Assembly (NCBI GenBank): GCA_951394405.1
Contig: OX596336.1
Location: 3,534,001 to 3,598,000, forward strand
Length of the DNA stretch: 64,000 bases
Direction of reading: 5' to 3'
Source: Coprinellus micaceus
Taxonomy: Eukaryota; Basidiomycota; Agaricomycetes; Agaricales; Psathyrellaceae
Position numbers and translations under genes: made by a program. How positions within the stretch are numbered: position 1 is the first letter of the stretch; every line of letters begins with the position of its first letter. Positions 1-12,688 of this stretch are shown one piece after another. The notes beneath the pieces are model-generated. The model had not been told where the DNA came from. It did not search any database and saw nothing but the letters and a program-made list of their open reading frames with translations.

Positions 1-2
1 AG

Positions 3-3000
3 TCCTATGACTCTGGCCCTTCGTTCGGGAACTTTGGTCCCCTGCCTCCAGACATTCGGGCTTCTATCGACCCCCCATTCACTAATTCTAATTCATGGAA
101 TGTGCGTGATCTCCCACCCTCATCTGGACAGCTGAATTGAAGGCTATCTATATAGCCTGACTGGAATCAGATTCAAAACAGGCACCCGTCTGACATCCCT
201 TGGAACCAGAATACGGAGAACACAGGCGACACGACGCCCCAAGCACCGCAGAACGGTCTGCCGACGGAGGAGTTTGGGATTGGGCGTGCTGGTAGTCCTC
301 GCAGTGTGAGTGCCGAAGCAACTTGTCGTTATGGCGTCTAACCTGATCGGGCGTCTCTCCTCATAGCCACTGTCCAAAGCAGGCTCGCGCCTTCAAAGCC
401 AAGCTAGTGGCGACCGCCTATTCTCTCCATCTGCTCGATCGAAAGCCGGCTCCATGGCCTACCCTCCTCTCCCCGAAAGCGCCTATGGAGACTTCGAAAT
501 GCCCCTATCCCCCAAGTCGCGTGCCTATTCCAAGGCCCCTTCCATTTCGCCCTCCGATTCTCCTTCTCAGATGCCCAAAGTGCGCCCAGTCAGGACCGGT
601 TCTCTGTTAAATGGAAGTGAGTGTCAATCTACTTTCGGATTGTGTTTTTCTTCGTGTCGTCATTCGCGATGCCTCGTGTTCGCTGCCAAATCAGGATCAT
701 CCAGATGATTCGCAGCGGGGGGTTTCCCCGTCCGCACTGATCAGCCTCATCCGACCCGTTTAGGACATCCTTTCGTGGTCGTGCCGGGTGTCACAGCAAC
801 CATAATCGCGTTCAATAACTGACGATGCGTCCCTTTAACTGCTAGCTCGGTCTCCACAACCAACTTCCCCTTCGCCGCTCTCCCCAAGCCAGCAAGCGCG
901 GACCTTTTCCCCTTATCGAACTGGGCCCACTCAGGAAGATCTGCTGCATGCTGCGGTAAGGGGACGTGCGTTGGTGATTCCAGAAGAAACGGAAACAGGT
1001 TCGTCCGTCCAGAAGCCACCCTCGCAAGCACCCACCCCTCCTCCACCCGACATCCCGACTTCCCCTCAGCGTAGCCGAGCACCCTCCGTCCCCTCAATCG
1101 TCCAATCCCCCAAGATGCCGTCGCAACTCATGAGCCCCAGAGGCAAGGTTCCCTCCCAGCTGGCATCACAGAACGGCGGGTCCCCATCCAAGACCGCTTC
1201 TCAGGTCACGAAGCAGTCCATGGCCAGTTCGAAGCAACAATCCCAGCTCTCACGCGCTGACCAGAGGTCCAACTTCTCCCCTCGAGTACAAAGCCCCGAT
1301 GGCTTGGACACCGAGCAAAGAAGGATGGTGCACTCTGCGTTGCTGGCTCAGAACCAGACCCCGAGGACCTCCTACTATGACCAGAGCGTGAACCAGGAGT
1401 TGACGGGACACTTCCACGATGACGAACTCTGCCAGCTGTTGAGGCACGAGAGCGATGGAGCACAGCCGGAGGTCATCAGAAAGGCTCTGAGGAAGGCGAT
1501 TAGGCAGAGGGTGAAGAGGCTGGGGATCAAGTATGACACTGAGGTGCGTTCGTTGTCTTCTTTGAAAGGGAAAAGCGTCGAACGGGGGATTCTCGACAGG
1601 CTATCAAGCAGTACAAACGGTCGTACCGTGATCATGACCACGATGCTGAGCTCGGAGCTCTTGGTGGCGAAGGCGACGACGTGAGCCTCACAACTTACAT
1701 GCTTCTTCGCGTGCTAACCCAAGCCAAACTTATAGGAGCCGCCAAAGTGGGCCGCTGACATCAAGCGCGAGCTAGTACTCATGCAACAGCGCATCGAAAG
1801 CCTTGGACCCAAGATTGAGAACCTCCGTCACGACGGCTCGTTCGATCAAGGTGGAGGCTCGAGGTTCCAATACGAGGAACAAACCGAGGACTTCACTCGG
1901 ACGCCTCAGACCCGGACTGTCAACATCGACACGCACCCCACCGGCACTTTGGCAGACTCCATGTATCATGGCCAAGACGACCTCGACGATGACGAAGAGG
2001 ACCACGAAGGTCAATACGACGATATGACCGAGGCTCACAACCCTCATCGTGTGCACCCTGACCAGACCATCGACATCACGCGTACCCCTCAAAGAGGTGC
2101 ACTCGGCCAGTCTGAGATGGGGCGTGACGACTCTCCCGGGCAGCAATACCTCGAGGAGGAACTTTACAAGCTGCAGCAACGACCCAGAAGGGCTGGGAGC
2201 CAGTCTGGTCAGTCACACAGGACATGGGAGATCGCGAGGGAGGACGGGACGTGGGAAGATGAGGAAGACGAGGATAGAGGCATGGGCGCACCGTCTGGAC
2301 TGCCCACTATCCCGGATACCAATGGTGATTATACAAGAGAGGAAAGTCCGCCCCTGCCTGAGCTGCCCGTTCAGGATGAAGATGATGAGCATGTCGACAA
2401 CAGCAAGCAGTTAGAGGTTCACCAGCAGCCTTGGGACCAGTCGTGGAGCGGAGGCAATGGGTCCAACGACCTCATGCCGTGGCAGAAGATCCACGCCCGT
2501 CTCTTGCACTGGGCTATCGTTTGGCCGACCAGCGAGCTCGAGCAGGCGTTGAACAGCACCACGCGTGGACACCAAGTCGACGAGGTGGCCCTAACCATCT
2601 GGAGCACGCAGACCTACAAGCGGTATGTGCGTGCGAGGTTGACGGAGAAACAGGGCGGCGTGGATAGGCTGTTCGTTCCGCCTAATATGGCGGAGGCGAT
2701 CAATAATGCGGTCTTCAACGGACGGCATGGGGAGGCATGCGGGATGTTGAAGGATCTCTGGACGCCGTTTGGGTTCGAAGAGATGCCTAGGTTGATTGTG
2801 GTCCTTGCGAAGCATAGGTCAGACCCTAATCACTGGGTCGTGCACAAGTTCTCCTTGCAAGAGGGTACCATCTCGACATATGACTCGTGTCCCGAACGTG
2901 CCCTACCTGACGGTCGCCCACTTGGATGGTGGTTCGCCTTCCGCATCGCCTGGCCGCATGCTCAATACCCCAAGCCCGACCAGATCAGACAGAAGATGGT

Positions 3001-3220
3001 CCGTCTCCACAGGCCCCTGCAGCTTCCTATCGATAACAGCGTCTCGGCTGCGGGTATCTGGAGGAACATCTTGATGGGCTCGAGGGCGGAGAGAAGTTTG
3101 GATCTGGAGAGGTTGAGGGACTTGATCAACACCGAGGTCAAGAACTTGAAGCAGAGGAAGTTGATGGGCAAGTTGAGTGTGGCCCCTGCGACGGGAAGGG
3201 CGCCTGCTGGTTGGGATTAG
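3..3220 (+). CDS. Protein with C-terminal Ulp1-like cysteine-protease fold (5' partial)
   Basis: The gene enters from the left edge, so its start is missing. Exons by splice signals are about 3-99, 156-306, 370-613, 846-1542, 1602-1680 and 1737-3220. The 232-nt second-to-last gap (614-845) is the least certain intron. The N-terminal two thirds are Ser/Pro/Gln-rich and probably disordered, with an acidic stretch near 1970-2010. The last ~240 residues resemble the SENP/Ulp1 (C48) fold, which removes SUMO or related modifiers: a histidine in NHW (about 2830), an aspartate in TYDS (about 2880), and a C-terminal LERLRDLI helix. Where active Ulp1 proteins have a Cys before Gly, this one reads DNSVSAAG (about 3034), so the nucleophile appears absent. 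What is seen: the motif layout. Inferred: a non-catalytic Ulp1-like domain. Such domains also occur in transposon-derived fungal genes, which is an alternative origin. Confidence 0.6.
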
Positions 3221-3796
3221 AGTTTTGGTTCTTGCATTTTGGTTAGAGTTGTTTGTTTCTACTTTTCTGGCTCTGGAATTGGGGTCTGTTTTCGTTCTTA
3301 TTCTACTCGCTCTTTATCGATTTATCCCTCTGTCACCCTTGCGATACCTACCTCCTCATTTCGTTTGCGTTTTCATACACAGATTCACGGGCCTGTTGAT
3401 TGCTGTACACTGTTTTTATTCGCGCTCTGTCCTTCGTTACCAGCTAGCTCCAATTGTATGTACATAGGTACTGGGTTTGACCAATTCATGGTTCTTACGA
3501 GACTACAACCCCTCTTCGGATGATCACCCTCAGTCCTCAATGTGAAGGCTCCAGCAACATGCATTCCAATGCCCAGGGAACTGAGTGGGGGTTGGTGGAT
3601 TAGTCTCCAGTGGTACGGTGGTACGGGTACGGGCATCTATGAAGTGACCAGTGCGGTTTTGAAAGGTATCTCGAGAGCGGGGGTGAAAGCAGCGGAACGA
3701 CAAAGCGTAGACTAATAATACAGATCGACAGCAGACGGCCAGGTTTCGGCGAAACGCTGAGAACGACGTGATAATATAAATACGTTGAAAGGCGCC

Positions 3797-5719
3797 TCAC
3801 TTCCCCATCGCACTGCTCGTCCTGGCGGCCCTCGGGCGGATGGATATGACGAGCCTTCTCGACCCCTTGGGCTCCTTCTTGACAGCAGCGGGTGCAGCCT
3901 GGATCGACTTGGGCTTCCCTCTTGGGGGCCCTACCTGGATTCTCTGTCCGGTGGTAGGGTCCCAGGACGTTTTAACGCGACGGGGCTTGCCATTCGAGAG
4001 GTCTTCGCCTCGAGGGCGGGAGGAGCGGGTAACGCGGGTGCTGGTGGTGCTTGGTGCAGGGGAGGCGGCCAAAGAGGGACGGGTGCTGGTTTGTACTGTG
4101 GCTGGGGCGCGAGGTTTGACTGTGATTTCGGAGCGAGTGTCGGTATCGGAGACGGGGCCAGCGAGGGAGGTCGGGATGGCGGGGGTATCAAGGGCAGGTT
4201 CAGGTTCGACATCCTCGTCGTTTTCATCTGCGGCAGGTATCACAACGGGTGCAATTTCCTGGGTTGGGTTCGGTCTTTGTTCAGGCAATAGTTGAGACCC
4301 TTTTGCCCCAAGTTCGACCCATTCTGCAGCGGGCTGATGGGGCTCAGGGTCTATCTGCATCGCACTCTCCTGCTCGTGGCCTCGGGGAGCCGGATCCTCT
4401 TCCTGTGTCAGGGGAGGACTTGCCTGCTGGACAGGTGAGAGGAACTGGGGTTCTGGAGTGTATCGAGCCGGATGGGTGAGGTTTGCTTCCATAGGACCCA
4501 GTCCCCCGACGGGTAATTGTCTAGACGATGATTGCCCTGCATCAGTAGAAATGGATTCTTGGGGTTGTCCCGATATCGACGAGATTGAGGGAGTCAGCAC
4601 AGAGTCGAAGTGTGCTCGGAGGGTCAACTGGGCGCTCAGTTAGCTCTCTGGTATGTTAGACGGGAAGAAGGGTCGGACATACATCCGTATCTTCCGGTAG
4701 CCCGGCCACGGAGCGGAATCCTTGAGGAGCACTCTCGGTCCGGGGTTTCTTGGGGGAAGTACGTTCAACGCTGGGTGAGGGAGCTTCCTCTTCTTCTTCC
4801 TCTTCAAAAACCCGCTTCGTTGATCTCGTTTGCCTCAAACCCTACGAATCCTGATTCGATATCTCTCGCACACGCATACATATCAGGAGGGCCACTTACC
4901 GACGAACCGACACTCGTGCTCTTAGGCTTCGCAGTCGTCTTCCTCTTTCCACTGGCACCACCACTCTTCTGGACACGCCAGAGGTCAGTAAAATCAAGTC
5001 GACCATCGAATCAAAGATCAAAGGAAATTATATAAATGAAAACGTCCAGACCCACCTTGTACGAAGAAGGCGAACCGACAGGTGCCAAGGTTCGGCTCCG
5101 TGGAAGGTTTGCGCTATGACTCCCCTCAACGAAGTGCCCTTGCTGGAATTGGAGGATTGAATGCGGGCCCGGGGTCGGAGGGGGCCCCATCGATCCTACT
5201 GTCAGGGCAGCAGGAGAGGGGGTATTAGATGGAGCTGAGGACGAAGAGCCTTCAACGAATTGTTGCATTCGCATTATGGGTTTTGGAAGAGCTGGTAGGG
5301 GTTGCTCGGTAGGCTCAGGTGGAGGTGCCAGGGTTAGAGTCGTGCTCGAGGAGGCCGCATTGTCCGGGATCGCGGCGCTGGGAGAGCGGAGGCGCCCCTG
5401 AGCAGGCGGTAAAGTGATAGCGCCCTGTACATCTCGTATTCAGCCTTTCTTCCTCTCACAAAGAAGATCGCCATAGCGTACTCACATTTCCACCCCAAGG
5501 CTCCCCTCTCATCGACAACACATCCTTCAAATCCCCATTCTCTAACTCTAGGGTCTCCGCATGAGTCTGAAGCGCCGAGAAGTTGCCGCGGAGCGTCCAT
5601 AACGCCTCCTTGAATTTGTCACGCTCCGTTTGCAGTCTGGTGCATTTCGCTCTCAAGGCTGCGAGTTCTAGGGCGGGGTCGTGGTGGGGTAAAGGAGAAG
5701 AGTGGGTGCCAGAAGCCAT
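3797..5719 (-). CDS. Hypothetical basic, disordered protein with N-terminal coiled coil
   Basis: I do not recognise this protein. Reading on the minus strand, the start ATG is at 5719 and exons run about 5719-5486, 5424-5056, 4956-4900ish, 4850-4685ish and 4630-3797, joined by short GT-AG introns (donors GTGAGT, GTGGGT, GTAAGT, GTATGT). The first exon has a leucine-heptad stretch (LRAKCTRLQTERDKFKEAL) typical of a coiled coil. The rest is rich in Pro, Ser, Thr, Glu and Lys, with a poly-Glu run near 4800. The C-terminus is Arg/Lys-rich (RVTRSSRPRG, KKEPKGSRRL) with several nuclear-localisation-like basic clusters. A nuclear or chromatin-associated role is possible but only an inference from composition. 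It converges with the gene ending at 3220. Confidence 0.65.
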
Positions 5720-7511
5720 AGGACTCGCTGTGGGTCCAGGAGAGGAGGATAGATGTGGGAGGAAGAACGGCGGGATTCTTAAAGGAGGAAAGAGGCCGCT
5801 TGCGTTTAGGGCAGGCGGCGCTTGGGGATGGCAATCAGTTCCTGGGGAATACCTTTATCGCGAACTCAAGACGGACTGGGGCGGGGGCGTTTCGGTGGAG
5901 CCGTTGACATTTAACTCGGGCGTACCGGTACGAGAGAGGGGCAAAAAGTCATATGGGTTCGTACAAGGAAAGAGTACATAGGGGTTTCATGGACCCTAGC
6001 GCTATGTCAGGTTCATGAATATAAAAAGAAGTGGAGTATAACGAGAAGATGCATAAAGAACGTGGTGGATATCTGGAGCTATCCAGATAGGTTGGCGAGT
6101 AAGGACGGTGGGAGAGCATACTGGTGTTCAAGAAACGACCTAAAGGTGGTGTTAACGAGGATAGCAAAACAACGGAAAGCAAGAAGAGCAGTTTGACAAC
6201 AATAAAAGCAAGTGGAAAGCGACGATAGCGATGCGAGGATGGTAATACAACTCGAGAATGTCCATGGTTGAGACACGCTTGGAGATCTAGGTCCTATTGA
6301 ACGGGTTCCAATGTGGTCGCACAGGCCTTCGAGTGAGAGCGAGACGATGCAACGAGTGTGTGTGTGTGTGTCTTGATAGTGACGTGCGCGAACTGATGGA
6401 GGCGTTCAGTGTCCTTGTAGATGTTAGTCGTTTAGATAGAGATAAGTTAAACGAGTGTGGGTCGTATAGCGATGTGGTGTGGAGATGTTGATTATTCGTG
6501 ACCTTTGGGCCTCGCGGAGAGACGGTAGTGTATTTAGTTCTGGAGAAAGGGTTGGTCGTTGGTGGGGGGATGGGGATGGGTCATTTCTCCTAGGGAGCGA
6601 CATCGATCCTGTGGACTTTGATTTGACCAGGAGCCATGCGTTCGATCCGAGGATGGAGGAAGAGGCGAACCGCTTCCTCTCCTCTAATGAGGAGGTCTTT
6701 GGTTGCTTCCATGAGTCGTATAAGGGCACCGAACAGCGGCAGTATGACCCAGCCGAAGATCAGTAGGCAGAGGAGCGTCGATGCGAGGAAGGAGAGCATT
6801 GTTCAGAGATTCAGAGATTTCGTTGAGAGCTCGAGCAAGGTTGGGAGCGAAATTTCAAAGAATTTCCAGACGACTGCACATCCAGTCTTATACCTAGCTC
6901 TTTGCTGTGCTCGAGGTGTCTGTCGTCGCGTCGCTAGTACAAAGGTTGCCAGGCGTGCAATGAGGAGGTCGCCAGAGCGTTGTATTGCCCGTCCCAGAAG
7001 TTGGAGAGGAGAGGGCCGCCGCCAGAGAAGACAAGACGTCGAGGGAGGTAATTGCCATGGACACATCCTGCCAGAGATAGTGGCAACGCTATCCTTTACA
7101 GGATACAAATGGTGGCAGAGGTGGAGACCTTAGGCGCTCATACTGACTCCGTGTGTGGCAGAACAAGGTCAGGGAGTAGGGTTAGGGCCAGAAATGAGGC
7201 TCTTGGCAAACAGAAACAAACATTCTGCTCATCGTTGGACTCAATCGACAGGCGGCGACCGTCGCTGGCAGTGTCGAAGACTGAAGAACCCGCGGGCCCA
7301 GCGAACCAAGGCTCTCGTCAGAGCAGAGACGTACCTCTCTCGCGACGACTCACCAGCTTTCGTGGACGAACACCGCGTCATCGACACCGTTCCCCACGAC
7401 CCCGCCACACTCGGTGACGACGCCAACGCATCCCCCCTCACCGTCGGGCCCCCGCCATTCTTGCCTCTGGCCTCTTGAAGAGTCTCGAGCAAGGTATTGG
7501 GAGTTGTTGCA
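5720..7511. other. Intergenic region with one weak minus-strand ORF
   Basis: No gene here is firmly supported. A GT dinucleotide microsatellite sits at about 6357-6371. The minus strand at 6799-6590 holds a 69-codon ORF starting with a strong hydrophobic helix (LSFLASTLLCLLIFGWVIL) followed by an amphipathic charged tail. Just upstream on the same strand (7068-6803) are open stretches in several frames. A small multi-exon membrane protein is conceivable, but I could not join the pieces into one convincing reading frame. Confidence 0.3.
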
Positions 7512-9849
7512 ATGACCGTCACGCAACGGAAACCCCAACAGTTGCCGGAAGAAGTTCAAAGTGCGTCATATATGCTCTCCTAATTGAGTTATATCCTGAA
7601 CATGGTCGGTCTCCTCGCAGTCCTGAACGAACCCGAAATCAACATCACCTGCGATTCATGCAAGCGCAACCTCACCCATACCGTCCGCATCAAGTGCGCC
7701 GACCCAGTATGTTGTCAGACCGACGAGCCCGTCGACATCTGTCCGGGCTGCTTTTGTGCAGGGAAGGAGTTCGGTAAACACAAGAGATGGCACGCGTATC
7801 GCGTTATTGTACGTGTATGCTACCCCAAACCGAACCGCGTCTCATCCCGTCGTCTCAGGAAATGAATTCGTACCCAATCTTCTCCGAAGACTGGGGCGCC
7901 GATGAGTACTGCTCTTTCTTCTGTGGCCCGGAAACGCGTCTAAGAAATATGTAGGGAACTGCTCCTGATAACTGGGATCCAGACCTACGGTGTAGGAAAC
8001 TGGAAGAAGATTGCGGAGCACGTTGGGACGCGGACGAAGGAGGAGATTGCAGACCACTACAACAAGGTCTACGTGCAGTCTCCCAACTGGCCACTTCCAG
8101 TGAGTATATGCTATACATTTATTTGATACCCACTAACATTTAGATAGCGGATGGACATGCACTTCGAGGTTGACCCCGAAGAGTTTCAAGAACGCAAACG
8201 CCGGAGAATCACCGTCATGAACGATCTTCAGCGGCCACTACCAGGTCCAGCACCCACATCAGCACCGACGGTGCATGAGATCGCTGGGTTTATGCCTGGA
8301 CGACTCGAATTTGAGCAAGAGGTGGACAACGAAGCCGAGAATCTGGTGAAGGACTTGGAGTTTGGTGTTGTGCTACAGTACGGCGGTGACAAAATACCCG
8401 AAGACGAAAACGACCCGGACGTCAAAGCACACGCAAAGTGGGAGGAGGAAAAGTTGCTCGGCCTTCACGATTCTTCAACACCTGCACCCAATGGATCCAT
8501 GAACGGGCACCACATGAACGGGATCGTAAAAAAGGAGGCCAGGAAAGCATCATCTGAAGACGTTACCATGGCCAATGGCGAGGAGGAGGAAGAGGAGGAA
8601 CCATCACAGCCTATCCCTTTCGAAACTCAAGAATCCCTCGATTTCAAGCTCACTCTTCTGGAGATGTATTTCCAACGCCTTGAAAAGCGACTGGAAGCAA
8701 AAGCCGTCATGTTTGACCGAAGTCTACTCGAGTACAAGAAGGTAACGTCATTCAACGTTGGCGCACGAGCACGGGCGCGGTACTAATATCGTCGGTGTAG
8801 ATACAAGCCAACGAGAAGAAACGACCGAAAGAAGAGCGAGAGTTCCTGCACCGCCTCCGCCCGTTCGCCAAACTGCAGACAGCGGCTGACTACGAGGCGT
8901 TCACGACTGATGTGCTCTGTAAGGATATCGCCATGCTGAAATGCAGGGCGTACGACTGAAATTAATGTTAGACGAAGCAATCCTACGGAAACGGATTCAA
9001 GAGCTGCAACACTATCGACGCCTCGGCCTGTGTACACCTGCGGACATCGAGAAATATGACGCAGACCTCGCTAGACGGGTGAGCTCACCCCTCCTGTCTT
9101 ATCTGCTCCAGTCTACTAATATCGTACACACAGGCATCTCGAGAATTCGTTCCAGACAGGCGCCCACATCTCGATGATCGCACAAAGTCGCGCGAGCCAA
9201 CACCACGAATACCCGCCTCAGCTTCTGGTGCTGTATCCTCGGGTCGCAAACAGCGTAAGCACCCCACGCCTTAAAGCCGTCGTTCCAAGTATTGATTTCA
9301 ATTCTCTAGCCGCCCCCCTCAATCTCGCCAACAGCCCATGCCTTCACCTCCTTACCGCGCCCGAGCAAGCACTTTGCTCTTCACTCCGTATTTACCCCAA
9401 GCCATATCTCGTCGTCAAAGAGATCCTTGTGCGTGAATATGCCCGTCGTGGTGGCAAGCTACGACGACGCGAAGCACGAGATTTGGTTAAGATCGACGTC
9501 AATAAGACGAGTCGTGTCTGGGATTTCCTCGTTCAGGCAGGATATCTGAAGATCAATTCGGATATTGTCGCTGCTGGAGGGTCTCAGACGGCGGATGCAA
9601 GGTATGTTCCTCCAACTCTCCTTATCTAGACACGTCCCTGACTCAATAAGTTCTAGTCGGTTGTCGACACCGCTGCCCAATGGTTCCCCGCAGAAGGACG
9701 CTCAGAATCGAATATCTCCTCGACCTTCCATGCCGCCTCCCCCGACCCCCTCTTCGTCAACAGTACCAAGCTCGCAATTCACGTTCGCCGTTCCAATGCC
9801 CCCACCCACTGCTCCCACATCGACGAATTCCTGGACCTCTTCATCATGA
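7512..9849 (+). CDS. ADA2: Transcriptional adaptor ADA2 (SAGA complex)
   Basis: ADA2 bridges the Gcn5 acetyltransferase to the SAGA/ADA coactivator complexes in the nucleus. Ten exons join in frame: 7512-7560, 7621-7808, 7859-7905, 7955-8099, 8148-8741, 8801-8918, 8972-9078, 9134-9254, 9310-9601 and 9657-9849, with introns of 48-60 nt. In order, the protein has a ZZ zinc finger ([11 protein letters not shown], then CADPVC and [10 protein letters not shown], ending [11 protein letters not shown]), a SANT/Myb domain ([36 protein letters not shown]), the conserved ADA2 middle region, and a C-terminal SWIRM domain ([28 protein letters not shown]). The order matches ADA2 exactly. After the SWIRM there is an unusual Pro/Ser-rich tail of about 60 residues ending at 9849. 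The start is the first ATG in exon 1, giving a short leader before the ZZ finger. Confidence 0.95.
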
Positions 9850-11321
9850 TTGTATCTATCACCTCCCTTCGCCATCACCGCCTTTTCTACCCACTCAACC
9901 CACACACCGATTCACATCCCTCACCCCTCCGCCTCAATCAAACCGACTCTCAAGCCTCCCTCTCCACGTCCCCGTCCCACCCCATCCGACCGCAACCATC
10001 CGCCTCCTCCATCACGCCACCACGAACGACCACAACCACTCCCATATCGCATTTAAAGCATTTGTACTATTATTATTATAACGCATGCATTGACTACTAC
10101 GTTACACATCGCTTACATTACTTACAGGACAATTTGTTGCTGTTGTACACCCATCTTTTCCATGCTCTGTCGTCTCTCGCATGGGAGATGTTATTCTTAT
10201 CGTTATTATTTGTACTTAGAAGTGGGGAATGCTTTGGATTTTTTACGTCTGGGTGTTTGGCCTCCGCCCAGAGGGGAGGAGAGCAAGCACCCGAAGATAA
10301 GAAGTTGGCAAGGGAGGGTGTCAGCGGTTGGTGAGCGGCTGACCAGCGTCAATTCCTCACCTCGGACTCGGATGCAATCCGGCGTTTCTCACCACTTCCA
10401 TCATCTGTTAGCAGGTCGAAGACAAGGGTGAGTGCAGAGTACCTCCTGGGCGTCCTAAACACTGACTAGCTTCTCCAGCAAAGAGACCCACGAGTCCCCG
10501 GTCGTTGCAGGCCACCGGTGTTCCAAGTACACCCACTCCAACTCCGATGTGCGAGCGGCTAACGTTGGCTTGGTCACCGAAGCCCTACACTAGAACTGTG
10601 GACCTACTCGAAAGGTTCAGTTTGGTTTGGCAAGTGTGTGCCTCTGGATATGAATCTGGCTTCTTCTCCTTCTCGAGGCCCACTCCTGCCATTTCTGGTG
10701 CTCAGGCGCTGCGCTGTGGCTGATATCGATCCCAACGATCGAGAGGCATGTCACTCTCGATCTCGCGACGGTGCTTCTATCTCCTCAAGTCTGACTTGCG
10801 GTCTTGCTCTCTGGCAACGATTATCCTGATTTCCTTGACATGGACCCCCTTGAGTCGGGCAGCGGCTTTTTTCAAACGCCTCCAAGTTCCTTGGTTTCGC
10901 AGAAAGAGCCTTTGTGTGCAGCTGGATTCACGTTATACGATGATGCGCTCAAGATGAAACATTTCGCCGGTGTACTTGCGTCCAAGCGCCCTCCCTGAGG
11001 GTGTCAGAAAAGCAAAAACTCATCCACGAAGCCCGTGTACATATCTCTTCTGACTTTCGATTGATACTCCCGTCCATTGTGTTGGGTTCTTCTGCTTCCC
11101 GTGTCAAGCGCCTTGCATTCTCGATATATAATGGGAAGCCTTGAGGCCCGTGGACATGTCAAGACCGAAGCACCCAGTCACCGCAGTTGCCTTCTCTCAA
11201 GTCGACAGTACTCCCCCAGTGTCACAGTGTGCTCTCCGCACTCCTCCCTTCACGGACTCCGCCGCAGCCACCTCTTATCGATCTCGTCCTTGTTCACCCT
11301 CCCAAGCTCTCCTCCCTCTAC
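9850..11321. other. Intergenic region, ADA2 3' flank
   Basis: The first ~250 bases are C-rich and T-poor and are probably 3' flank of ADA2. An ATT repeat occurs at about 10067-10079. Several open frames exist on the plus strand (for example 10505-10998), but none has domains, codon pattern or splice context that would support a gene. I see nothing else. Confidence 0.5.
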
Positions 11322-12688
11322 ATGACCCCAACTGCGGTGCAATTACCATTCGAGCTCGTCGAGACCATCGTCGAGCACCTTTCCGACGATGCACCGTCCT
11401 TAAAGGCTTGCGCCTCGGTTTCCTCGATCTTCTTGGAGACCAGCCAACGCCGCCTGTTCGACACCGTTGTCATCTCTCCTCCACCCTGCAACCAGACCAC
11501 GAAAGCCTCTCATACATCGCCGACAACAAAGCTGCATGACCTCCTCGTGCGATCTCCACACATATCGAAGTACATCCACCACCTCCAGCTCGAGAACGTA
11601 GGGGTAGTAACGACCAACGCCCAAGGTGTCAACACCCATTGGCTCGCACAAGATGTCTCCTTTGCCCTTATCCTTCCCTTGCTACCCTCCGTGAAAAGCC
11701 TGGTTTGGCACAGTGGCATGTGCGGGCTGAATTGGTACGCTTTGCCGCCCACGACCCGCCGGACTCTCCAGGAGGCCTTCTCGCAGTGGCCTCTCGAACG
11801 GTTCGAAGTCACGGCGATGGTCAACCTGCCTTTGCCTGTGATCAAGACGATGAAGAACTTGCGGCATCTTTCGCTTTCGGTAACGCATTTTGTCGAGAGG
11901 GAGCTTCCAACAAACGCAGTTTCCTGCGACTTACTCGACGAAGAAACGGAAGATAGGCCACTCCCGCTGAGGTCCCTCTCGATTGTTGATCCTAGTCGAC
12001 ACTTGATGTCCACTTTGACGAGATGGGTGGTGGATAATGCCGATCTGTCGATTCTGGAGGCGTTGACTTGGAATACCTATGGGTCCTATCTCCCCAAGGG
12101 CGACGATATGGTGGAAATGCTGAAGATTTTGGAGCCTGCAGCTGGGTCGATAAGAACACTAGAGGTTGTCCCGTCGTTGGATGGTGAGCCAAGTTCTCAG
12201 CCCGTTCCCTTGGCACTGAACGTCTGACGTGGGTGCCTTTTGGCGACGCAGGTACCAGCACAGCGGCTATCCCTGCCTTGTCGATTCCGTCCCTGGGCTA
12301 TCCCAATCTCGAATCCCTCACCCTGGGCTTCGAGCTCTCGCCTCATAGCCCCTCCTCTTCTTTGTGGTTCAAAACCAGCTTTTCAAATGTCGCCTCATCG
12401 CGCTCCATCGCCAACCTTGAACGAGTCCGAGTCCGGTGTCACGTCGCCCAAGAAAGCCCTTCTACGAACTTCGACCCGGAGTTGTGGGGCCTTCAAGACG
12501 CTCTCATACATCCTGTGACGGAGGAGATGAAGGCAAAGAGGTTAAAGGAAGTTGATGTGCAACTGCACTCCGTTTATTCGGTTACGAGGGATGAAATGGG
12601 GAAGATGCGGAAGAGGATCGTCGATGGACTGGAGTCTCTGCCAAAGAGGGTTAAAGTGAGCGTGACGGAGCCTCTGGGACAGGCGTAG
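11322..12688 (+). CDS. F-box-like domain protein
   Basis: Two exons, 11322-12183 and 12252-12688, are joined by a 68-nt GT-AG intron (donor GTGAGC, acceptor ACGCAG). The protein is about 430 residues. Residues 5-50 (LPFELVETIVEHLSDD, then CASVSSIFLETSQRRLF) match the F-box-like pattern of the large basidiomycete F-box family, which recruits substrates to SCF ubiquitin ligases through Skp1. The remainder contains irregular leucine-rich segments such as MKNLRHLSLSVTHF and YPNLESLTLGF, typical of divergent LRRs. The frame is open 45 codons further upstream to an ATG at 11187. I prefer 11322 because the upstream part is low-complexity and the F-box would otherwise start at residue 50. The target is unknown. 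Confidence 0.8.
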
